DNA of 64,000 nt from Paenibacillus camelliae. Lineage in GTDB: Bacteria > Bacillota > Bacilli > Paenibacillales > Paenibacillaceae. The notes beneath the pieces were generated by a model. The model was given only the letters and a program-made list of their open reading frames with translations. It had not been told where the DNA came from and ran no database searches. Location of the stretch: assembly GCF_023715345.1 (NCBI RefSeq), contig NZ_JAMBNY010000002.1, forward strand, positions 1-64,000. Direction: 5' to 3'. The position numbers and the translations under genes were made by a program. Below, in pieces: positions 8,644 through 18,540 of this stretch; position 1 is the first letter of the stretch, and every line of letters begins with the position of its first letter.

Positions 8644-9621
8644 TTACTTAATATCTTCTGAGCGAATGCTCATCAACTCATTTTTACTCGGCGTACCTCG
8701 CGGGTAATGATTCATTAGCCGCACAGCATGCTGCCTAACTGCCTTCTCCAGCAAATTCCTTACATACCTAGCATTACTGAATGAAAACTGCTCGGTTTGC
8801 TTTGCCTGCATAATTAGCTGCCTTAGCTTAAATGCGGCATGCTGCGAAAGCACATAATCCCTTTCCTTCATCATTAACTCTCCGATCTCCATCAGTTGAT
8901 CGGTCGAGTAATCTGGAAAGTCAATAATAAGGGGGAATCTAGAGGGTAGACCGGGATTCGTAAGCAAAAACTGCTCGATTTCATAAGGGTAGCCCGCAAG
9001 TATCAATATAAATTGATTTTTCGAATCCTCCATATGCTTCACGAGCGTATCAATCGCTTCTTTCCCGAAGTCCTTCTCACCACCACGAGCTAAGCTGTAT
9101 GCTTCATCAATAAACAATACGCCGCCCATCGCCTTTTTAATGAGATCTCGTGTTTTTTGAGCAGTGTGTCCGATATATTCGCCTACTAAATCTGCACGTT
9201 CTACTTCAATCAAATGCCCTTTGGATAGTACGCCCATCTTCTGAAACAGCTTCGCGACAATTCTAGCGATGGTTGTTTTCCCGGTACCAGGATTACCCTT
9301 GAAGATCATATGATAAACGTGACTAGACTGACTTAATCCCATCTCCTGTCGCATGCGACTAATATGCAATAACGCATAGATCTCATAAACAATTGCTTTA
9401 ACCTGCTCCATTCCTACCATGGCGTTCAATTGTTCTTCGAATTCCGCAAACAGATGATGTGTGTTCGTCTTCTCTTCTTGTATGGTACGCTCCTCCAGCG
9501 ATGGAGGCTCAGATATGACCGGTGTAGGCTCAGGGTTACGCAACACAACATTTATTTGCCTTGATGGCCGAGAATGTATGATGGAATCGCTAGCTATCAC
9601 TTTACTGCTCATAGTATGCAT
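8644..9621 (-). CDS. spoVK: SpoVK, AAA+ ATPase of sporulation
   Basis: About 325 residues, CbbX-like AAA+ ATPase. Walker A GNPGTGKTT, Walker B VLFIDEAYSL, and a sensor/arginine-finger region around NPGLPSRFP are intact. Required for spore maturation in Bacillus, and it is upstream of the ynb-gln cluster there as well. Start is uncertain between GTG 9624, ATG 9621 and ATG 9612; all share AAGGAAAGGTG. Confidence 0.9.
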   Translation of the reverse strand: MHTMSSKVIASDSIIHSRPSRQINVVLRNPEPTPVISEPPSLEERTIQEEKTNTHHLFAEFEEQLNAMVGMEQVKAIVYEIYALLHISRMRQEMGLSQSSHVYHMIFKGNPGTGKTTIARIVAKLFQKMGVLSKGHLIEVERADLVGEYIGHTAQKTRDLIKKAMGGVLFIDEAYSLARGGEKDFGKEAIDTLVKHMEDSKNQFILILAGYPYEIEQFLLTNPGLPSRFPLIIDFPDYSTDQLMEIGELMMKERDYVLSQHAAFKLRQLIMQAKQTEQFSFSNARYVRNLLEKAVRQHAVRLMNHYPRGTPSKNELMSIRSEDIK

Positions 9622-9735
9622 CACCTTTCCTTATAAAGCTGAGCAAAGAAATCGTAGTAAAAGTGTATTCTAGCTAGTACCAACATATTAAAAGATTCCG
9701 TTACTATAATACAATATGACCTTCAGGGCATGATA

Positions 9736-10680
9736 TCATAACGTAATTCCAAGTGGTATAAGCAGCTTATTAAGCTGCCACTTTGTATAAGCTAGCATTT
9801 CTCTCGTGTAATGATAGCCTTCATTCAGAACCTCCGTCTCGAAGCCTGCTGTTTGCACATGACCAAAATCAACAAAGCTCGCAATATCTTCTGCACGCTT
9901 TGTATGGTAGTGATGTGTAATAATCATAACGGAATGAATGCCATGTAGATCAGCAACTCTTTTACTAAAGCTTAAATTCTCATATGTATCTCTCGAATGA
10001 CTTTCTAACAGCAATCGATCCTCAGGAATACCGGCGTTTAGCAAATAATTTTTCATGCCCTCTGCTTCCGTTAAGCCTCTGCTTTGTTCAGGCTTTCCCC
10101 CGCTTAATATGAGAGAATCCACATAACCGTCCTCATATAGCTGGATCGCATAATCTAATCTTTCCTTCAACGCCGGGCTCGGCTGGTTATTCCACATTGC
10201 TGCTCCTAATACAATACCCGCATCGGCTTTTACTAATGGCTTCTGTTCATTAAATACAATCATGTAATAGGCGAACAAGCACCAACTCAGAACAAGACAT
10301 GATGCAACAATGATCAACTGCACTATCCTCGCTAGAGGACCACGTTTACGCTTGCCTTTGCTACGCTTTGACTTGGCCTTGCTGCGTGCTACAGCAGCCT
10401 TTCTTGGCTTTGCTAACGACTTCGCTGACTTTGCTGTCGTCTTACTGTTAGCAGCTTCAGAACCAGCCGCAGCTTTGCCGTTTACAGCTCGCTTGCTCTG
10501 ATTGCTTGGCTTACGAGACTGTACTGCTGCTGCAGCCTGTTCATCGAAAAACTCATCAAATTGACGACCAGCCTTCGCTTTAATATTCCCTTTATTGTGC
10601 TGCGGCCTTGATTGCTTACCTGCGGCTGCTCGATTGGCAGCATGTTGATTTCTTTTTTCAGCAGGTGGTCGCATCGTCAT
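9736..10680 (-). CDS. YdcF/DUF218-family membrane-anchored protein with long basic N terminus
   Basis: 314 residues. The first 115 are low-complexity, Ala/Lys/Arg/Ser-rich and probably cytoplasmic. A membrane segment at about 120-143 is followed by an extracytoplasmic DUF218 domain (ADAGIVLGAAM; SLILSGGKPEQSRG; TYENLSFSK; ITHHYHTKRA). SanA/ElyC relatives affect envelope integrity. The lengthened basic N terminus is unusual for the family. Overlaps the upstream gene by 4 bases (ATGA), so translation is coupled. Confidence 0.8.
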   Translation of the reverse strand: MTMRPPAEKRNQHAANRAAAGKQSRPQHNKGNIKAKAGRQFDEFFDEQAAAAVQSRKPSNQSKRAVNGKAAAGSEAANSKTTAKSAKSLAKPRKAAVARSKAKSKRSKGKRKRGPLARIVQLIIVASCLVLSWCLFAYYMIVFNEQKPLVKADAGIVLGAAMWNNQPSPALKERLDYAIQLYEDGYVDSLILSGGKPEQSRGLTEAEGMKNYLLNAGIPEDRLLLESHSRDTYENLSFSKRVADLHGIHSVMIITHHYHTKRAEDIASFVDFGHVQTAGFETEVLNEGYHYTREMLAYTKWQLNKLLIPLGITL

Positions 10681-11231
10681 GATTCACTCAGCTCCCACGC
10701 TTTATCATATAGGCGCTTATGCTTCATGCTTAATGTGAAAAACCTAAATTTCCCGTTGCGAATCATAGACATTACTCTTGATGCCGTTTTTTGCGCAAGT
10801 ACAACATCCTTATAGGAAATATCCCCCGCCTGATAAGCTTCTTCTAGCTCATCCTCATCCATAAGAAATACTTCGCCACTTGGCAGCACAACTACATCCA
10901 AATACAAATCATCAAACCATGGCACCTTCTGCTCGGTTAGCCCCTGGTTTTTACAAACATCTATGTACCACTGTACCACTTTCCCATCCTGATCAAACAT
11001 CGTTGTAACGACATAATGCTCTCCTTTGGGGAAATGCTGCATCCATACATATCCCTCATCAGCAAGACATAGCTCCTTACCTCCATACACTTTATATAAC
11101 GGTTCTCTGAGCTCGTGGATACGATAAAAGGTAAGAAGGCCGTGGAATTCTTTCTGATCAACCGACATACAGGAGTAACTTTTGCGAATAATCCTTCTCC
11201 AATTTGCGCGATCTGAGAATTTTCTTTTCAT
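10677..11231 (-). CDS. DUF402 protein (YgaC-like nucleoside di/triphosphatase family)
   Basis: 184 residues. DUF402 signature around GYVWMQHFPKGEHYVVTTMFD, WYIDVC and the acidic FDDLYLDVVVLPSGE and DEDELEEA blocks that bind metal in the family. Bacillus relatives hydrolyse nucleoside tri- and diphosphates. Start 11231 has AAAGGTAAG upstream; 11258 is a longer alternative. First gene of a two-gene operon with the YdcF-like gene. Confidence 0.8.
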   Translation of the reverse strand: MKRKFSDRANWRRIIRKSYSCMSVDQKEFHGLLTFYRIHELREPLYKVYGGKELCLADEGYVWMQHFPKGEHYVVTTMFDQDGKVVQWYIDVCKNQGLTEQKVPWFDDLYLDVVVLPSGEVFLMDEDELEEAYQAGDISYKDVVLAQKTASRVMSMIRNGKFRFFTLSMKHKRLYDKAWELSES

Positions 11232-11318
11232 AGTTTGCTTACCTTTCTTTTTGATCAATAAACACCATATTTAAAGCTTACCATAGTCAGAAGCAATATC
11301 CAACATTTACGACAAAGA

Positions 11319-11344
11319 GAGCGCCAGAAATTGTTCTGGCGCTC
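11319..11344 (-). terminator. Hairpin after the penicillin-binding protein gene
   Basis: GAGCGCCAGAA / TTCTGGCGCTC with a 4-base loop; on the minus strand it is followed by TCTTTG, a short T-tract. Confidence 0.65.
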
Positions 11345-11396
11345 CTGATGAGTATTATTGTATAACATATTTCACCCATTACTCTTTATTCCTACT

Positions 11397-13937
11397 TTAT
11401 TGCTGTGCCTCATGATTCCCTTCCATGTTCAGCAGTTCTTCGATTAAACCACCGATATCATTACCTGAGCTTTGCCCGTCAGTGTCTGAATCTGTTGGCT
11501 CCGTAGGCTGTTCCGGATTATCGACTGGTGGTGTCGGTTCAGTCGGTGCAGTTTCCTGCGGCAATTCTTCAACTGGTGGTGTTGGCGTAGGATCTGTCGG
11601 CGGATAAGGATTTCCTTCCACCCATTCCTCATCCTCTGGTAGTTCATTGTCCCCATCCATTGGAAGCTCCGGAACTCCAAAATCACCATCAGGAATATCA
11701 ATAGATATCGTATTCGAAGGCGCGCTTGATATTTCGTTTTCTAGATCATGCGCAACAACATAATACTGATAGTTGTAGCCTGGGAATACACTCATATCTT
11801 GGATCGTAAGCGTCCCTTCCGTTTCTGCGAAATGTGTAAAGCTTCCACTATTTTGCTCCATACGGAACACTTCGAATGTTACGTCCCCTTCATAATTAAT
11901 ACTCCAATCAAGCGTTACAATACCATTCATCTCATCGTACGTATACGATAAAGGCCCCATTTCAATGGAAGGTGGCTCTACAACCTCTTCCTCAACGACT
12001 GTAAAGTTCTGTTTAGGAATGGAAGCAAGAGCCGGCTTCATCACTTTCGCAAACAACGAAGTAGCCTGTGAGCTTCCTTTCTTCAATAAATGATCTTTAT
12101 CGGTATTGTCATAGCCCATCCAAACAGCTGCCGTCCACTCAGGTGTATAGCCTACAAACCATACATCGCGGTTTTCGCTTCCTTTGTGCCCTGGTATACC
12201 GTGCTGAGTCGTACCAGTTTTACCTGCAACTGGACGATCAATTTGAGCTCTCTTCGCTGTACCTGCCTCTACGACCGCTTGCAGCATTTGAGTTAGATAC
12301 GCTGCTGTTGATTCCTTCATGAGTCGTTCAGCTTTTGGTGCAGAATATTCTTTTGAATAGTTGTTACCTTTAATACTGCGAATCGTATGAGGGTCAACAC
12401 TCATCCCATCATTAGCAATGACACTATATGCTGTAGCCATTTCCAGTGGAGAGAAGCCTTGTTCTAGGCCACCTAATGCACTGGATAAATTATATTCATT
12501 CTCGTTCAGGCCGACGCCGAGCTTCGTTGCAAATTCATTGGCTTTCTTGAAGCCTACTTCATTCAACAACCAAACAGCTGCGAGATTTCGCGACTCCTGT
12601 AATGCTAATTGCATCGTTACAGGTGTTGCTCCCCATTTATCACGTGGACAATAATCTCCAAAGCAGGTGCGATCAATATTTAAGATGCTTGAAGGTGATA
12701 AATTATCATGCTCTAGTGCTGGTCCAAAAGCAATCAGCGGCTTATAGGATGAGCCCGGTTGTCTTTTCTTCGTGACGCGATTCCAGCCCTTCTTCACATA
12801 ATCGCGACCAGCAGCCATCGCTTTAATCTCACCCGAGCTATGATCCATAATAATCATTGCTCCCTGTGCGAGCTGATCATCTACACTTTCCTCAAAGTTT
12901 TCAGCATTAGCAAACTCTGCATCCATAATATCTTGAGCCTTCGTATCTATCGTAGTATAGATATGAAATCCACCTACACGTAGCTCTTCCTCTGATAGCC
13001 CTGTCATCTCGATTGCTTCCTCGACGACATAATCAATAAAGGCAGTATATTTAGAATTCGAATACTTTTCCGCATGATCCGGCTGAACATATTCTACTGT
13101 CTTCGCCTCGTTCATTTGCTGCTCTGTAATGTAGCCTTGATCATACATAAGCTGAAGCACTACTGCACGACGTTCAAAGGAAGCCTCAGGATTGTTAATC
13201 GGATTATACCGATTCGGTGCCTTAGGCATCGCCGCCAGTGTTGCTGCTTGCCAAAGCTCTAAATCCTCAAGCTCAGTATCAAAATAGTACTCTGCTGCAG
13301 ATTTAATCCCGTGTATACCTTTCCCGTAATAAATTCGGTTTAGATACATCGATAAAATTTGTTCCTTGGACATTTGATTTTCGAGTGCTACTGCAATCGA
13401 AGCTTCTGTCGCTTTTCGGAAAATCGTTTTATCGGCACTTAAGAATACGTTTTTTGCAAGCTGCTGCGTAATGGTACTACCGCCTTCAACCGCACTTCGT
13501 GCAATAATATCCTTAACAACCGCACGTCCAATTGAGATAAAGTCAAGCCCAGAGTGCTCATAGAATCGTTTATCCTCTGTTGCAACGAATGCATCGAGCA
13601 CGACCTTAGGAATTTCAGAGAACTCTGCTATTTCTCTATTTTCATTCACATCGACTAGTCGGGCAATTTCAATGCCCTCTGAATCATAGATAATCGATGC
13701 TTCACCAAAGTTAAGCTTATGACCATGCTCATCCAAAATTCTTTCACCATTAATGATAATGGCAGAATATCCAAGTATTGCGGCTACGATACCGAATACA
13801 ATGGCGAAGAATAAACTGTAAAACCAAATTTTCCCTTTATTTTTCTTTTTCTTTCTGGGCTTTTGCTTTGTTTTTCCTGACTGCTGCCCACGGTCCTGAG
13901 CTTTACCGTTAGCATTGCCTTCGCGATATTCACTCAT
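11397..13937 (-). CDS. Class A penicillin-binding protein 1A (transglycosylase/transpeptidase)
   Basis: 846 residues. A basic cytoplasmic N terminus and one membrane segment precede a GT51 domain (EDKRFYEHSGLD; GGSTITQQLAKN) that polymerises lipid II and a transpeptidase domain with SYKP (active Ser), SRN and KTGTT motifs that cross-links peptides. A fibronectin-like domain and a Pro/Glu/Thr-rich tail follow. Start 13937 has GGAGGGG upstream; a frame to 14090 is longer but lacks a site. The anti-sense frames in the Pro-rich tail are shadows. Confidence 0.92.
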   Translation of the reverse strand: MSEYREGNANGKAQDRGQQSGKTKQKPRKKKKNKGKIWFYSLFFAIVFGIVAAILGYSAIIINGERILDEHGHKLNFGEASIIYDSEGIEIARLVDVNENREIAEFSEIPKVVLDAFVATEDKRFYEHSGLDFISIGRAVVKDIIARSAVEGGSTITQQLAKNVFLSADKTIFRKATEASIAVALENQMSKEQILSMYLNRIYYGKGIHGIKSAAEYYFDTELEDLELWQAATLAAMPKAPNRYNPINNPEASFERRAVVLQLMYDQGYITEQQMNEAKTVEYVQPDHAEKYSNSKYTAFIDYVVEEAIEMTGLSEEELRVGGFHIYTTIDTKAQDIMDAEFANAENFEESVDDQLAQGAMIIMDHSSGEIKAMAAGRDYVKKGWNRVTKKRQPGSSYKPLIAFGPALEHDNLSPSSILNIDRTCFGDYCPRDKWGATPVTMQLALQESRNLAAVWLLNEVGFKKANEFATKLGVGLNENEYNLSSALGGLEQGFSPLEMATAYSVIANDGMSVDPHTIRSIKGNNYSKEYSAPKAERLMKESTAAYLTQMLQAVVEAGTAKRAQIDRPVAGKTGTTQHGIPGHKGSENRDVWFVGYTPEWTAAVWMGYDNTDKDHLLKKGSSQATSLFAKVMKPALASIPKQNFTVVEEEVVEPPSIEMGPLSYTYDEMNGIVTLDWSINYEGDVTFEVFRMEQNSGSFTHFAETEGTLTIQDMSVFPGYNYQYYVVAHDLENEISSAPSNTISIDIPDGDFGVPELPMDGDNELPEDEEWVEGNPYPPTDPTPTPPVEELPQETAPTEPTPPVDNPEQPTEPTDSDTDGQSSGNDIGGLIEELLNMEGNHEAQQ

Positions 13938-14086
13938 GCTGACCCCTCCTAATCCCATCAATCTCTCTAATTTGATGCCTAGTATAAACTTTAAAGCAAA
14001 CAACTGACAACTTTTACAGCAAATACAACGAATAAGCAAAACAACATAACAACAACAATGAGGTGAAGTAACGACCAACGACAAAA

Positions 14087-14110
14087 GCAACCGAGCCTAG
14101 GCAAGGTTGC
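14087..14110 (-). terminator. hfq terminator
   Basis: GCAACC / GGTTGC stem with an internal GCCTAGGC palindrome; on the minus strand TTTTG follows. It lies about 70 bases after the hfq stop. Confidence 0.6.
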
Positions 14111-14179
14111 TCCTGCGAATCGCTATTAACATAGACGAAACAGTAAGAAAAAAAGTTTCAGTTAAATTAAGCCGCTCAA

Positions 14180-14416
14180 CTATTGGCTCAGCTCTTGCTG
14201 CATAAGCGTAACGTTGCGTTGAGGTACAAACGTTGAGATCGCATGCTTATAGACCATCTGTTGACGTCCTTCGACTTCAATAATTATCGTAAAATTGTCA
14301 AACGCCTTAATAAGGCCTCTAATTTGAAATCCGTTAATAAGAAAAACGGTAACTTGAATTTGATCCTTACGCAATTGATTCAAAAATGTATCTTGAATAT
14401 TGATAGATTTGTTCAT
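14180..14416 (-). CDS. hfq: Hfq RNA chaperone
   Basis: 78 residues with the Sm1 motif ([20 protein letters not shown]) and Sm2 motif YKHAIST. Forms a hexamer that binds small RNAs and mRNAs. Follows miaA by 17 bases as in most bacteria and is probably cotranscribed with it. Confidence 0.97.
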   Translation of the reverse strand: MNKSINIQDTFLNQLRKDQIQVTVFLINGFQIRGLIKAFDNFTIIIEVEGRQQMVYKHAISTFVPQRNVTLMQQELSQ

Positions 14417-14433
14417 GTGAACGTTACCCCCGT

Positions 14434-15432
14434 CTACTTAAAAGATTGATTAGTACTATATTCAAGATGGTCTTGAAACTTTCCTGCTATTATAGCATGA
14501 ATTGATTGTAAAATCTCCTCAAAATTTTGGTCCATATCCACGAAGTGAAGTCCCTGCATATGACGGAACCAAGAAAGCTGGCGTTTGGCGAAGCGTCTTG
14601 TATCCCGTTTTAGTAGTTCTACTGCACGCTCATAGCTTATTTCCCCTTGCAGATAAGCGATAATTTCCTTATAGCCAAGCGCTTGTCTTGGGACAGCATG
14701 CATTGGCAGCTCTCTAGCCAGCAGCGCACGCACCTCATCAACCAAGCCTTCCTCTAGCATAAGATCTATGCGCTGCTCGATTCGTTCATACAGCTTGGCG
14801 CGATCACGTGTTAAGCCTAGAATAACTAAATTGTATGGACTTTCCTTCTCTTGTCCTCTTTCCTGACCACTTTGATGCTCGCTATAGGGCTTGCCTGTTA
14901 AATGTTGAACCTCTAACGCACGAATTATCCTGCGTGTATCGTTAGGGTGCAAACGTGCTGCAGCCTCGGCGTCAACTTGACTCAGTTTTAGATGAAGCGC
15001 TTCGTTTCCGTGCTGCACAGCATATTGCTCCATCTCTGCACGGAACTTATCATCTGAGCCATGATCAACAAAGCGAAACTCATAGCATAGAGACTCTATA
15101 TATAACCCAGTGCCGCCAACGACGAAGGGGAGCTTTCCACGTGAATGAATATCTGCGATGAGCGCTTTTGCCTTTGCTTGAAAATCAGCAGCTGAAAAAG
15201 ATTCCTCCGGATTGCAAATATCAATTAAATGATGAACGATGCCTTCTCGTTCTTCCTCTTTTATTTTAGCGGTGCCTATATCCATGCCGCGATAAACCTG
15301 CATGGAATCACCAGAAATTATTTCAGCATTGTACCGTTTTGCCAGCTCAATGCTTAATGCCGTCTTCCCGACAGCCGTCGGGCCAACAAGCACAAGCAGT
15401 GGCAGCTTACGATTGCTAGCCTCTTGCTGCAT
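14434..15432 (-). CDS. miaA: tRNA dimethylallyltransferase MiaA
   Basis: About 332 residues. P-loop [11 protein letters not shown], the [17 protein letters not shown] motif and VGGTGLYI are diagnostic. Adds a dimethylallyl group to A37 of tRNAs reading UNN codons. Start is uncertain: 15432 has AAGG seven bases upstream; 15450 is in frame with a stronger but distant site. Confidence 0.95.
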   Translation of the reverse strand: MQQEASNRKLPLLVLVGPTAVGKTALSIELAKRYNAEIISGDSMQVYRGMDIGTAKIKEEEREGIVHHLIDICNPEESFSAADFQAKAKALIADIHSRGKLPFVVGGTGLYIESLCYEFRFVDHGSDDKFRAEMEQYAVQHGNEALHLKLSQVDAEAAARLHPNDTRRIIRALEVQHLTGKPYSEHQSGQERGQEKESPYNLVILGLTRDRAKLYERIEQRIDLMLEEGLVDEVRALLARELPMHAVPRQALGYKEIIAYLQGEISYERAVELLKRDTRRFAKRQLSWFRHMQGLHFVDMDQNFEEILQSIHAIIAGKFQDHLEYSTNQSFK

Positions 15433-15508
15433 CTCATTACCTTGCTGCATTGTACGAATGATCTTCACTTCCTTCACCAATAACAGCCTGCACACAGCAG
15501 GCAGCTTA

Positions 15509-16294
15509 CTATATAATTTGTATTTTACCGTAGGCTACCCGATGACCGCGTGCTTGCTGGCATCTTTCAAAGCCTAAACGCTCAAACTCATCACTCATAC
15601 TGTGCTCCTTTAAGAGCACGCATTTACGAGCTACGCGCTTAGCCTGGTCAATCACAGCATGAGAAAGCGCGTGCTTATTCGCTATATTGCGAATTGAGCC
15701 TATGGCACTTGATTCATGCAGCGGCTGACGGAACATGGGATCAAAGTAGACAATATCAACACTTCGATCCGGTAGAGATGACAAATATTGCTCGTGATCA
15801 GCAAGCTTCAGTTCAATTCGCCGCATCGCCTGCTCAATGACTGCTGGCTCAATCCTATAGTTTGCTAATCCCTCTCGAACAACGATATAAAGCAGCTGTT
15901 CACTTTCAAGTGCAACCACTTGACCGTCTGAGCCCACTGCCTGCGAAAATAGCAGGCTATCACTGCATAGGCCAGCCGTACAATCTAACACGACATCCCC
16001 TTGCTCGCAGCCACTATATTTGATCAAGCTTTCCTCCGCACCGTGCAGCATCGCTTTAAGCTTTGGCAGCGCCATGCTCGGATGGTAAATAAATGGCTTA
16101 TCTAGCTTGTCACGCTCATATAAACGTAGTTCATGTTCTGTAGCGACCAGCATAAAAGGAGCACCGCTGCGCTCCATTAGCTTACGGACGCTCATCTGCC
16201 TGCGCGGTATTAGCTGCGCATTCAGCTCCCGAGCCAAACCTTGCGCATATGCAAGCAATTGCTCGTGCGGCGCCTGCGAAGTCGTAACGATCAA
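15509..16294 (-). CDS. Class I SAM-dependent methyltransferase (RsmJ/DUF548-like)
   Basis: 261 residues with a Rossmann methyltransferase core: motif [17 protein letters not shown], acidic motif II ALESEQ, and a [12 protein letters not shown] motif IV that resembles 16S rRNA m2G methyltransferase RsmJ. rRNA is therefore a possible substrate, but this is inference. It overlaps mutL by 4 bases and is in the mut operon. Confidence 0.75.
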   Translation of the reverse strand: MIVTTSQAPHEQLLAYAQGLARELNAQLIPRRQMSVRKLMERSGAPFMLVATEHELRLYERDKLDKPFIYHPSMALPKLKAMLHGAEESLIKYSGCEQGDVVLDCTAGLCSDSLLFSQAVGSDGQVVALESEQLLYIVVREGLANYRIEPAVIEQAMRRIELKLADHEQYLSSLPDRSVDIVYFDPMFRQPLHESSAIGSIRNIANKHALSHAVIDQAKRVARKCVLLKEHSMSDEFERLGFERCQQARGHRVAYGKIQII

Positions 16295-18483
16295 GACATC
16301 ACCCGCTTAAACATTTTTTCCAGCTGATAGGTAGAAAGATGCACAATGATCGGACGACCATGCGGACAAGTGTATGGCTGCTGACAAGCAGCAAGTCTGC
16401 GAAGCAGCATCTCGCCTTCCTCACGATTCATTCGATCATTAGCTTTAATTGATGCTTTGCAGGAGCACATGATCGCAGCCTCTTCCCGAAGCTTCGCGAT
16501 ATCAATTTGCCTTCTTTCCTGCAGCACGTAATCGATCATTTCTTCAACGACAACTGCTTCTTGCCCTTGCGGCAGCCACTCTGGATAAGCTCTCACCAAA
16601 TAGGTTTGCTGACCGAAAGGCTCCATATATACGCCGGCCTGTTCAAGATAAGGCAGCAAATCCTTTAAGCTCTGCGCTTCACCTGGTGTAAATTCCAGCG
16701 TAAGCGGCACTAGCAGCTGTTGGCTAGCTGCTTGCGGCTGACCGAATTTCACCAAATAATACTCATAATTGATTCGTTCATGTGCTGCATGCTGGTCAAT
16801 AAGATATAGTCCATCCTCTGACTGTGCAATAATGTACGTACCATGATGCTGTCCAATCCAGTGCAGCTCCGGAAAAGCATGCAACGATTGCTTCTGTTCA
16901 ACTTCCTGATCGTTCGCTGCGGCATGAGCTGTAGTAGACCAGCCCTCCGATTGAGCTTCTACAGCTGATGGAGCGACTGTATTTATCGGAGACACGCCAT
17001 AAGCAGGGGCGTCTGTCGCTGACGGTATAGACGATATATGTGAAGCTGTTGCTGCATATGCTTCACGTTCAGCTGTGTCATAGCGCTCATGAGCACTCTT
17101 CGTCGCTTCCGTCTCATATGCAGTTGCATTCTGCTCATTCAATGCGCTATGCTCCACCCCTTGTCTCTCATCACGCCCTCCAGTATAGCTGCTGAAGCTA
17201 TCAGGCTTACGGTATAACCGCTCTGCGGCATCCTTCGGAATGCTCACGGAATCTCTCCCTGGTGCACCCATACCGTATTCTGATGCTCGTCCATCAGAGT
17301 AAGCAGAGCTCTTCTGCTGAGCTGCCCCCCTCTCCCCCGCTCTATTAAACGAGAGGGGGGAGGTTCCAGAGGGAGCATGCTCGCCCTGTTTATAGGATAT
17401 TCCACCATCCTCCATATGGAATGAGATAGCTTCCTGCACAAAGGAAGCACCCTTCCGCTCAGCAGGCTTGATCGAGTCGAGACCTGGCGTATAGCGCAAA
17501 TTGCCAAGCTTTTCTCGCACGATCCTCTCTATTAAAGCCTTCAATTCCTGCTCTTTGCTAAAGCGTACCTCGAGCTTAGATGGATGCACATTCACATCTA
17601 GCAGCGCAGGATGCATTTGAATTTCAAGAATCGCAAGAGGAAAGCGATTGATAGGAAGCAAAGTATGATAGCCCTCAAGCAGTGCGTGATTGCAGGCAAT
17701 GCTCTTAATATATCGACCATTGACGATAACCGTAATCCCATTGCGGTTCGCACGCGTAAGCTCGGGCTTTGAGATATAGCCTAGCACCTCATAATCGGGG
17801 TCCGAGCCATCGATGGCGAGCATTTGCTTAGCTGCACTCGTACCATAGATTGCTGCTAACACCTGTAGTCGATCTCCCGTTCCTAGCGTTCGCAGCAATA
17901 CATTACCGTTATGCTTCAGTGTGATCGCAATGCCAGGATGTGCAAGCGCAATTCGGTTCATATAATCCGAGATATGACCGAGCTCTGTTTGCACTGTTTT
18001 CATATATTTTAATCGCGCAGGCGTGTTGAAAAACAGATCCTTCACCGTAATACTCGTACCTTTCGGCGCATTATACGGCTCATTCGCCGTTAACTTTCCG
18101 CCTTCAATGGCGATCCGATGGGCTAACCCCGATGCCTCAACAGAGGAGATACATTCTATTCTTGCGACCGCTGCAATACTCGGCAGCGCCTCACCTCGAA
18201 AGCCAAGACTCGCAATTCGGAACAGATCGCTGCTCGTAGAAATTTTACTAGTCGCATGCCTCTCAAAAGCTGTTAGCATATCCTCCTGCTCAATCCCATC
18301 ACCATTATCGACAACACGGATGAAGGTTAATCCACCCTCTTCAATCGATACGTCAATCGTTGTGCTTGAAGCATCTATCGCATTCTCCACTAGCTCCTTC
18401 ACGACCGATGAAGGTCGCTCCACCACTTCACCTGCAGCGATTTGGTTCGATAATTGCTCATCAAGCAGCTTAATTCTAGCCAT
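16291..18483 (-). CDS. mutL: DNA mismatch repair endonuclease MutL
   Basis: 730 residues. N-terminal GHKL ATPase ([25 protein letters not shown]) and C-terminal endonuclease domain with [12 protein letters not shown], an ACKASIK metal motif and CPHGRP. Nicks the new strand in methyl-independent mismatch repair with MutS and the clamp. The linker (about residues 340-530) is long and poorly conserved and its DNA holds C6/G5/G6 runs. Start 18483 has GGAGGAG upstream. Confidence 0.96.
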   Translation of the reverse strand: MARIKLLDEQLSNQIAAGEVVERPSSVVKELVENAIDASSTTIDVSIEEGGLTFIRVVDNGDGIEQEDMLTAFERHATSKISTSSDLFRIASLGFRGEALPSIAAVARIECISSVEASGLAHRIAIEGGKLTANEPYNAPKGTSITVKDLFFNTPARLKYMKTVQTELGHISDYMNRIALAHPGIAITLKHNGNVLLRTLGTGDRLQVLAAIYGTSAAKQMLAIDGSDPDYEVLGYISKPELTRANRNGITVIVNGRYIKSIACNHALLEGYHTLLPINRFPLAILEIQMHPALLDVNVHPSKLEVRFSKEQELKALIERIVREKLGNLRYTPGLDSIKPAERKGASFVQEAISFHMEDGGISYKQGEHAPSGTSPLSFNRAGERGAAQQKSSAYSDGRASEYGMGAPGRDSVSIPKDAAERLYRKPDSFSSYTGGRDERQGVEHSALNEQNATAYETEATKSAHERYDTAEREAYAATASHISSIPSATDAPAYGVSPINTVAPSAVEAQSEGWSTTAHAAANDQEVEQKQSLHAFPELHWIGQHHGTYIIAQSEDGLYLIDQHAAHERINYEYYLVKFGQPQAASQQLLVPLTLEFTPGEAQSLKDLLPYLEQAGVYMEPFGQQTYLVRAYPEWLPQGQEAVVVEEMIDYVLQERRQIDIAKLREEAAIMCSCKASIKANDRMNREEGEMLLRRLAACQQPYTCPHGRPIIVHLSTYQLEKMFKRVMS

Positions 18484-18540
18484 CGTCTCTCCTCCTCTCC
18501 TTGCATTCATCTCGTTGCGGCATATATTAATATTAAAGTT

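Noticed and set aside
11425..11607. Ser/Gly-rich frame opposite the penicillin-binding protein tail
   Set aside because: Reverse of the Pro/Thr-rich tail; composition artefact.
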